Source: Naegleria lovaniensis (taxonomy: Eukaryota; Heterolobosea; Eutetramitea; Acrasida; Naegleriidae). Taken from it: DNA of 64,000 nt. Positions 57,431 to 64,000 of this stretch are shown piece by piece. Where the stretch lies: the NCBI RefSeq assembly GCF_003324165.1, contig NW_025407840.1:604385-668384 (forward strand). Reading direction: 5' to 3'. A program made the translations under genes and the position numbers. The stretch's first letter is position 1, and every line of letters starts with the position of its first letter. The notes under the pieces were generated by a model. That model saw nothing but the letters and a program-made list of their open reading frames with translations, did no database searches and had not been told where the DNA came from.

Positions 57431-58315
57431 ATGAGAAAAATCCCTTCTCTATCTGTTGAATCAACATGTTCACCATCAACAACTATCAATGACAGTGCTG
57501 AAACAGATGATTTCTCTCCAACAAATTCCAACAGACCATTCATTGATGATATTATTTTTGAAATTCTTCATTTTCTTGAATCATTGTTTATTATTCAAGT
57601 TTGTATGAAAATTTCAAAACAATGGAGACAAGTATCATTTCAAATTCCTCTCTCATTATCATACGAACTAAATAGCTCCAAACAAGTTCGTAAACAAATC
57701 AAACTTTTAACTAATTGTCAATGTTTGAAGAATTTGACTTCTTTGAACCTGGAAAACAATCAAATTGGTAGTGAATGTGTAAAATATATTTCTGCGAGTG
57801 GATATTTGAAGAATTTGGTTTCTTTGAATCTGTTCGCCAATCTACTTGGCAATAAAGGAGTCAAATATATTGCCAATAGTGAATCTTTGACGAGATTAAC
57901 TTCTTTGGATCTGAGGTACAATCAAATTGGCAATGAAGGAGTCAAACACATCACTACGAGTGAAGGTTTGAAGAATTTGACTTCTTTGAATCTGTATTAT
58001 AATGATATTGGCAATGAAGGTGTCAAATATATTACTACAAGTTTAAAGAGTTTGACTTCTTTGAATCTGTGCTACAATAACATTGGCAATGAAGGTGTCA
58101 AATATATTGCTAATAGTGAATCTTTGAAGAATTTAACTTCTTTGAATCTAGGACATAATAACATTGAGATTGAAGGTGTGAAACACGTCGCTAATAGTGA
58201 ATGTTTGAGGAATTTAACGTCTTTGAATCTGTTCTCCAATCACCTTAGCAATGAAGGTGTCAAATATATTAAGACAAGTGAATGGTTGAAGGAATTGGCT
58301 TCTTTGGATCCTTAA
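57431..58315 (+). CDS. F-box-like/leucine-rich-repeat protein, truncated by a frame break
   Basis: 294 residues. After a Ser/Thr-rich start, an F-box-like helix pair (FIDDIIFEILHFLESLFIIQ, then CMKISKQWRQVS) is followed by about eight 27-residue repeats of the type LKNLTSLNLYYNDIGNEGVK. Such LRRs make a curved protein-binding surface, and with an F-box would select ubiquitin-ligase substrates. The frame ends at SLDP inside the next repeat. A one-base slip there would continue with an LRR-like phrase (LKDNEID), so the gene probably ran on into the array at 58434. Confidence 0.7.
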   Translation: MRKIPSLSVESTCSPSTTINDSAETDDFSPTNSNRPFIDDIIFEILHFLESLFIIQVCMKISKQWRQVSFQIPLSLSYELNSSKQVRKQIKLLTNCQCLKNLTSLNLENNQIGSECVKYISASGYLKNLVSLNLFANLLGNKGVKYIANSESLTRLTSLDLRYNQIGNEGVKHITTSEGLKNLTSLNLYYNDIGNEGVKYITTSLKSLTSLNLCYNNIGNEGVKYIANSESLKNLTSLNLGHNNIEIEGVKHVANSECLRNLTSLNLFSNHLSNEGVKYIKTSEWLKELASLDP

Positions 58316-58663
58316 AGATATGAAATTGATAATTTCATCCAATCTCGATTTGCGTATGTCTTGTTGCTAGGAGCCATCGCGCAGTAACAATTAACCCTTA
58401 ACTTGTGTCCCACTGGCTGACTGTTCGAAAAATTTGACTTCTTTGAATCTCAGTAGCAACAGAATTGGCAATGAAGGTGTCAAATATATTGGCACAAGTG
58501 AATCGTTGAAGAATTTGACTTCTTTGAATCTCAGTAGCAATAGAATTGGCAATGAAGGTGTCAAATATATTGCCACAAGCGAATTCTTGAAGAATCTGAC
58601 TTCTTTGGATCTCAGTAGCAATAGAATTGGAAATGAAGGTGTCATGAACATCGTTATCCCATT
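57731..58663 (+). repeat. 81-bp tandem repeats encoding 27-residue LRRs
   Basis: Repeats at 81-bp spacing, for example AATTTGACTTCTTTGAA at 57731 and its variant at 57812. The three units at 58430-58663 are nearly identical to one another (AGCAATAGAATTGGCAATGA), much closer than the upstream units, which suggests recent expansion or gene conversion. Confidence 0.8.
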
Positions 58664-58670
58664 TCATTAG
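58434..58670 (+). pseudogene. LRR gene fragment without start codon
   Basis: About three 27-residue repeats (SLNLSSNRIGNEGVKYI type) ending in GVMNIVIPFH and a stop. The frame begins after a TAA with no ATG before the repeats and is out of frame with the LRR gene 118 bp upstream. The intervening segment resembles neither. It is either the detached 3' end of the upstream gene or a duplicated piece. Confidence 0.65.
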
Positions 58671-59459
58671 GGGTATTGCTTGGCACGCCTCAACTCCTCG
58701 ACCAATGAATCCAAGTTTGTTATTTGGAGTCGTTCCGCTGACTCCAGTCGATGAAAATCTTCAACCTCGTCGTGCTCCCATGTCCTCTTAGAATTACCTC
58801 GTACCGATCTTGCAGTACTTCCATCCCAAGCAACCACTTCTCCTTTGAAATTAGAAAAGTAATTTAGAAATACTCGTTCAAGGTTAATATCTACACCGTC
58901 TTGAGTGGCAAATGGAGAGCTGGTTGTGGCTACTTATTTAAATTTATCTTATCCTTCCACTCTATTTCAGTGATGGCAAAATACATACATTCTAAGTATT
59001 TCCTGGTAAATGGATATTACGTACATGAGGCCTAAATCCAGACATATCGAAACAGCAACTGTTCACGCCCCAGTTGAGCAAAAAGCTTGAATCGTGGATA
59101 GTGAAAGTGCTTGGGTCGATGAGTCCAGTTTTCAGAATTAGCAAAGGATTTTCCATTAAAAAGGCCAAAGTTTTTTATGAAGGAATGGGATTGGTTGAGG
59201 AATCCCTTTTCCGTCGGGTTACATGCAAGGAAAAAATGTAATAATACATGCTTGTGGCAAGTGAGGGATATCACGGTTCAATATATTTGAAAATTCCAGC
59301 AGAGGAAATTATTGATGCAGTCCGAAATCAATCGAATGAAATAAGTCAATCTGAGCGGTAGGCAATCATTTACTAATTTTTACTATCGACCAAATTTCTG
59401 AAATTTATGGATGTACGATATGATTTCACGAATAATCATGTATTACGTTTTCCATAGGA
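58671..59459. other. Intergenic region with short coding-like remnants
   Basis: At 58705 an ATG opens a short frame (MNPSLLFGVVPLTPVDENLQ) ending in TAG; the next frame continues LELPRTDLAVLPSQATTS to a TAA near 58860. Together they look like a broken gene piece. Nothing else was recognised. Confidence 0.3.
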
Positions 59460-60278
59460 TTAATCTTTTTTTGTCTTGCCTTTGGAAGATGAATAGCACA
59501 ACCATACTAAACCAACAACAATAATAATTGTTAAAAATAATGTCAAACAAGTAAATCCAGCTAAAACATAACTAATCATCTGTTTAACTCCTGGAGAAGA
59601 AGATAAATCAATCCCAATAGCCTTATAAAATGACTCTGGAAAGTTTGAAAAATCTAATTGCCTCCAAAAATCTTTGACATCCTGTGTGTAATCAACTATC
59701 ACTACTTGACAAGCACTCTTCTTATTTCCATTTGCGACTGTAATCACAATTTCTCCTTTGACAGAATTAACAGGAACAGAATAAAATTTCTTTTGTAAGT
59801 TCACAATGGGTGACAGTGATGGTAAATTATGATTGGAGAAAAAAACAACAACACCAGCATCTCCATCTGTAGACATTAAACTGAATCCAATATTCCCAGA
59901 AGAGTAATAACAGTCGTTAATTATAGGCTGTACATCACTATGTTTAAATGTCACAGAAAGCCTTTAAGAGCGGTTGATAATGCATTCCCTCCATCTCCAC
60001 TGTAGCCACTTTTACCGTTTCCTGCAACTGTAGTGATGATACCATTTGCATCAATTTTTCTCACACGATTATTCCCGTACTCTGTAATAAAAATTTCTCC
60101 TTTTGATGATACATCTATACCGTGAGGAAATGACAACTTTGCGTGAATAGCTAATCCATTATCTCCACTCTTCTTGACAAGTTCCTGCTATTGTGGTGAT
60201 AGTTCCGTTGCTGAATATTTTTCTCCATGCTGTTACCCCCTGCAATGCTTGATATTTGATAACGAAAAATAGATTCAT
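59460..60278 (-). pseudogene. NHL-repeat membrane protein gene with two frame breaks
   Basis: NHL repeats form beta-propellers. The frame starts with ATG at 60278 (MNLFFVIKYQALQG) and leads into NGTITTIAG, then breaks near 60165-60185. The next frame gives SFPHGIDVSSKGEIFITEYG, NNRVRKIDANGIITTVAGNG and stops at 59951. A third frame carries the ectodomain end (VTFKHSDVQPIINDCYYSSG) and a C-terminal helix (FTCLTLFLTIIIVVGLVWLC) with a KGKTKKD tail. Only about two repeats remain, compared with five or more in complete members, so it is both truncated and frameshifted. No splice signals explain the breaks. Confidence 0.75.
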
Positions 60279-60296
60279 GGCACACAAGAGCAAAAA

Positions 60297-62138
60297 ATGA
60301 GAAAGTTCTTTCACCGTTGTTTTGTTGGTGTTAATGATGAACAAGATTTAATCAACACAAAGCACAACACAACAATCATCAAAATTGGTGATGAAATGGT
60401 GTACTCATCGTTTCTTTTGAAATTGAGTGAAGACGTAATTTCTGATCAAATAATTCCATATTTTGATGCAAAAACTCTCATTTCATTTGCTGGTGTTTGT
60501 TCGGAATGGAGAAGAATTGTCAAATCAACCAAAGTGAAAGGTGTCCAGTGTATCTCTGTTCAATATAATGCCTCAAACCTCATGTTTCAATCTCTGACCG
60601 AGACACAAATAAGTGGGTTGACAAAAGGCGACTTGAATGAAATATTTTCAGAGTTCTCCTTTGACGGACATATTGGGAGAAAATTTAAAGAAAATGTAAC
60701 ATTTCAACGACCAATGTTTAAAAGATTGTTCAATTCGAAAAAGATTGAATCTTTGACATTACAATCAACCAATATCATTACCAAAGATATTCCTTCCAGA
60801 CATATTTCACCACTCACCAGTTTGAAATTGATAGATGTTGATGTGAAGATTGAACAGTTGAGAATCATATGCAATAGATTGGATAATCTAACAGAATTAA
60901 CATTGATTGGAACTAATATTGACAAAAGAGCAGGACAAATTATTTCCAACTCAAAATTGAAAAATCTGACACACCTCACCATTGGTGATAATATTGGAAG
61001 CGAAGGAGCTGAGTATATATTGAACTCCAACAAATTGAGAAATTTGAAAAAACTGGAATTTGTTGATGTCATGAGGGCACTAAAAAAACTAGAAAAATAT
61101 TGCTTGGTTAATCATGTTTCACCAATTGACCCCACAAAGTTTCCAATACTTTGCAGTTTTACCTCAAATAGCCATTTTTTATCTAAAGAAGGAATAATGA
61201 ACGTGTTAAACAGTGGAATTTCATGGAAAGAATTAACATTTGTTTCATGTACGAGACCGTTTGATGACAATTGCCTGTTGTATATTAACAAAATTACTTC
61301 AATTGAAAAACTATGTTTAGACAACCCTTATCATATGATAAGTAGCTCAACATGCAAATACTTGTCATCCTTGCAAAATTTGACTCACCTTGAGATAAGC
61401 GTGGATAATGACGGTTTTATTGAGTTGTGTAATATTGAGCCCAACAATTTGAAACATTTCTGCAATTATGGTTCAGAAACCTCTGAAATCTCTGAACATA
61501 CTATTCAACAATTTTGTGACACATTTCAAAACCTAACTTTTTTGAAATTGAATAACACCAAGTTGGGACCAGGTTGCATGTATCACATCTCTCAATTACC
61601 AAATTTGACGGATTTACGATTAGAAAGAACGAATGTTGATACGGAAAGCATCAAACATATTTCAAGTATGAACCTTCTGAAATCACTTACTCTTGGCTCT
61701 GCCGTCTCATGTGAAGAATTGCGGTATCTGTGCCATGGTAACCTCATCAATTTGAAAACTCTAATATTTTCATGTTTACGGCCCGCCGCTTCACCCGAAA
61801 TTAGAGCGTTTGATGGAATGGACGCTGCATATTTGTCTGTTTCAAATTTTCCAAAATTGACATATTTAAGCATAGAATATGGACTCTTCCAATACAATAA
61901 CTTTATGAAAAATCTTGCTTCAGGATCATCTTTGAAACATTTGAAACATTTAGAGTTGTATACTTCCCGTTATGATGAACCATCATTACTTGCCATTATG
62001 AACAATTTATGTCCTCAATATTTGACGATTCTTCGCCAAAGCAATTTGAATTATGAGAAAATGCGCAAGAAAACAGCATCTCCAACCAAAATAGTTTTTT
62101 ATGAAGGTGTGGCAGACAAGTTTATTTCCCTTCAATAA
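60297..62138 (+). CDS. F-box/leucine-rich-repeat protein, 613 residues
   Basis: The ATG follows an A-run and lies 18 bp from the divergent ATG of the NHL gene. An F-box-like region at about 40-85 (LSEDVISDQIIPYFDAKTLI, then CSEWRRIVKST) is followed by irregular leucine-rich repeats to the C-terminus: LTSLKLIDVDVKIEQLRII, LTELTLIGTNIDKRAG, LTHLTIGDNIGSEGAEYIL, LTDLRLERTNVDTESIKHI. F-box/LRR proteins recruit substrates to SCF ubiquitin ligases; that role is inferred from the layout. The repeats are more diverged than in the LRR array upstream, and the frame is intact. Confidence 0.75.
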   Translation: MRKFFHRCFVGVNDEQDLINTKHNTTIIKIGDEMVYSSFLLKLSEDVISDQIIPYFDAKTLISFAGVCSEWRRIVKSTKVKGVQCISVQYNASNLMFQSLTETQISGLTKGDLNEIFSEFSFDGHIGRKFKENVTFQRPMFKRLFNSKKIESLTLQSTNIITKDIPSRHISPLTSLKLIDVDVKIEQLRIICNRLDNLTELTLIGTNIDKRAGQIISNSKLKNLTHLTIGDNIGSEGAEYILNSNKLRNLKKLEFVDVMRALKKLEKYCLVNHVSPIDPTKFPILCSFTSNSHFLSKEGIMNVLNSGISWKELTFVSCTRPFDDNCLLYINKITSIEKLCLDNPYHMISSSTCKYLSSLQNLTHLEISVDNDGFIELCNIEPNNLKHFCNYGSETSEISEHTIQQFCDTFQNLTFLKLNNTKLGPGCMYHISQLPNLTDLRLERTNVDTESIKHISSMNLLKSLTLGSAVSCEELRYLCHGNLINLKTLIFSCLRPAASPEIRAFDGMDAAYLSVSNFPKLTYLSIEYGLFQYNNFMKNLASGSSLKHLKHLELYTSRYDEPSLLAIMNNLCPQYLTILRQSNLNYEKMRKKTASPTKIVFYEGVADKFISLQ

Positions 62139-62662
62139 ATTTGTTTTCGTCCTGTTTGATCAGTCTAAATAATATTGTTTTGATGATGGGTGTAACAATG
62201 ACCACAATAACATAACCACCCAGTCCAATGGACTCAAAAACTACTAATACGTTAACAAAAAGTGGGTATGTCCATGTTCCCTGAAAAACAACCAATCCGT
62301 TGAACAAAACAATAAATGTGACTATCAAAGCCACGTGAACCACTCCAGCTAACACAATGACCAAGTAAAGCAACACCATGACAATTCTTCTTGTTTTCTT
62401 GAAACTTGAACTTGTATAGTAGTCAATGCAACAACAAATCTGTGAGTGTCGCAACGAGAGAAAACCCTACAACCCTGACCACACTACTGCTCAGAAGACT
62501 CATAAAATTAGAAATTCCTCTTGATCCCACATACAAACCAATCTTTACATTAATATCATCACTCCATATGAAGGTGGAATTTGTAGTACTGTTACTCCCG
62601 TTTGTGTGATTAAATGCTGGGGTGCCATTGTTTACATCTCTTGTTGAGGATGAAGCTAGCAT
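62122..62662 (-). CDS. Multi-pass membrane protein, reading frame disrupted
   Basis: Two overlapping minus frames. The upstream one has N-glycosylation-type sequence (NHTNGSNSTTNSTF) from an ATG at 62662. A further upstream in-frame ATG (62716) meets a TAG at codon 7. The downstream one (to 62122) has three helices, including VMVLLYLVIVLAGVVHVALI, and a KQDENKFIEGK tail. Joining needs a shift over 62430-62560: a 34-, 64- or 91-nt intron with weak donors, or an indel. It overlaps the 3' end of the LRR gene by 17 bp. No family was recognised. Confidence 0.5.
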
Positions 62663-62716
62663 CTTTGCAAAATCTTGGGTTTGGTTTGGCTCCACCTACT
62701 CTTTTTTTTGAGCCAT

Positions 62717-63677
62717 TTTAACGACTTTACTATCAAAAAAAAATTTTGATTTCAATAAGTCCTGTCCACGGTCCGAAGTTAACTGGTGAGGACGAGATAT
62801 ACTCAAATCCTAGGCTAATTTTCATTTGCTTTCTAATGGTGTTGAAATTTCTAAGAGATGTGAAGTGGTTGTTGAGTTATTTCACTCTGAATTTTGAAGG
62901 TAAATTGGCCCAAAAAAAAATTTAATGTTGTAAATGAAGAGAGGATGATTATTTATTATCGGACTGGTATTTCAAACTGTAAAACCAGAGAGAAGCAATG
63001 AAATTGGAACACAAGGTTTTTGAGTACTTGGAAATTTTTTTTAAAAATATTTTGGACTCAAAAATTCCAAGTTCAAAATGATAGAGAGGTCCAGCGAAAA
63101 TATGAAATATAGCTCTTTTTCAATAAATACTGATCAGCTGTATCTCAAATTGATATAGGGTTTGGTTAGGTGACCGCCTTGACTTGTAATCTTAATTTTT
63201 CGACATGCTTAATGATGGGATTTTTAATTTTTATGAAATCGTCGGGGATGGAGGTATATCTATGTGTTGATATGACTTTCATCCTCAAATTAAGGGTAAT
63301 TATTGAACTGTATTCGCTTAAAGTAGACCTTTCGTGCATGGTCGGGGTTTTCGTCATCTTTGATGTTGAGCTTGATCCAAGCATTTCATTCGATAGATTT
63401 TGAAGAGTAGTACATTCGTGCTAGCGACATCATTGGATAGTGAGCTAAGTTGGTTGAGTAGTTCAACAAATGGTGACAGGTGTGATTTGTTCTGAACGTA
63501 GTGAAGGGCAGGAATGTTTCGATTGTAAACAATAAATGAGTTTGGTTGAGCATTCTCAAAAATTTTTATGCTCAAAAAATTTTCTGCATACTCGAGCTTC
63601 GTCTCTCATTGCTTTGCTTAGTGACTTTCTTCACCAACCGTTTTGCTCTATCATTGCTCATTGTCCTCATCATCATA
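62717..63677. other. Intergenic region between divergent genes
   Basis: AT-rich, about 1 kb. A minus-strand frame (63600-63354) without ATG reads like protein (NSFIVYNRNIPALHYVQNKS) and may be a relic exon. Nothing else was seen. Confidence 0.4.
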
Positions 63678-64000
63678 ATGGCCTCTCAACATCAAGACAT
63701 CGTACATCAAGATAACAATTCAGACGAGAGTCAATACATGAAATATGTGTTATTATCAGACAACAATTCTACATTGTCGAATTCTCCAACTCATCCAACA
63801 AAAACTCCAACAAAGAAAGTTGCTCTTGTCAGACACAAACTAGCTAGCAAGAAGAAAACTACATCTCCATCTGTTAGTGTGAATCGTCATTCACAACAGC
63901 CAATTTCTGAACCTGTTATCCAACCAAAAACCCAAACCGATGGTGGAGCATCACAAACACCAGACTACTGGCGCATGCTACTTCTTGAAGCATTCGAGGA
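63678..64000 (+). CDS. 5' part of an unidentified gene, cut by the window edge
   Basis: ATG at 63678, open to the end of the window (107 complete codons). Polar, disordered start (MASQHQDIVHQDNNSDESQY), a Thr/Pro/Lys stretch (THPTKTPTKKVALVRHKLAS), then Ser/Gln-rich sequence leading into YWRMLLLEAFEE, the possible start of a folded domain. Function not recognised. Confidence 0.6.
   Translation, partial: MASQHQDIVHQDNNSDESQYMKYVLLSDNNSTLSNSPTHPTKTPTKKVALVRHKLASKKKTTSPSVSVNRHSQQPISEPVIQPKTQTDGGASQTPDYWRMLLLEAFE

Noticed and set aside
59032-59274. Minus-strand 80-codon frame
   Set aside because: No ATG, no recognisable composition or neighbour support.
1-64000. CRISPR array, bacterial operon or prophage
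   Set aside because: The only regular repeats are LRR-coding units and transposon ends; spliceosomal introns show eukaryotic nuclear DNA.

Overview
This window is nuclear DNA of a free-living amoeboflagellate, most likely a Naegleria species (Heterolobosea). The assignment is inferred from AT-rich, gene-dense sequence, mostly short (about 50-110 nt) GT-AG introns with GTAAGT or GTATGT donors, A-runs directly before start codons, low-complexity Q/N/S/T tracts, and an inventory of LRR, NHL, PAS-cyclase and WASH proteins. No species can be fixed from the sequence alone.

Layout. 1-4.5 kb: the 3' end of a rhomboid protease gene, a CIAO1-like WD40 gene and a cytochrome P450 gene. The P450 heme-binding loop needs a 7-nt microexon. 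4.8-9.8 kb: a large signal-anchor coiled-coil gene that has lost its start codon to a 2416-bp DNA transposon. The transposon (7405-9820) has matching 22-bp terminal inverted repeat ends, a TA target duplication, an intact DD34E transposase and a divergent accessory reading frame. It sits in codon 2 of the host gene, so removing it with one TA copy restores ATG-TTA in frame. 10-25 kb: a TBC1D20-like Rab GAP, a RidA-family gene, a 1282-residue ankyrin protein, a FANCI homologue and a malic enzyme. 26-41 kb: a Q/N/S-rich nuclear-type protein, an 11-exon membrane PAS-adenylate cyclase, the WASH subunit CCDC53, a two-pass membrane protein and a SAP/AT-hook protein. 41-49 kb: tRNA-Pro(AGG), a low-complexity protein, an EF-hand protein, an ankyrin-kinase gene with a 12-nt microexon, and a VTI1-like SNARE with no visible membrane anchor. 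50-56 kb: a one-pass membrane protein, a Zn(II)2Cys6 regulator of the fungal type, and a polytopic membrane protein with one frame break. 56-64 kb: a rougher region with LRR arrays built from 81-bp DNA repeats, a broken NHL-repeat gene, an F-box/LRR gene, a damaged membrane-protein gene, and the 5' end of a further gene.

There is no operon logic. Genes lie on both strands about 0.1-1.7 kb apart and encode ordinary cell functions: Fe-S assembly, membrane traffic (TBC, WASH, SNARE), DNA-crosslink repair, cAMP signalling and central carbon metabolism. The most notable objects are the transposon and its exact insertion point, the two microexons, and the decaying repeat-rich end. Exon boundaries below were worked out by hand from splice signals, reading phase and protein-family continuity. 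None is supported by transcript data.
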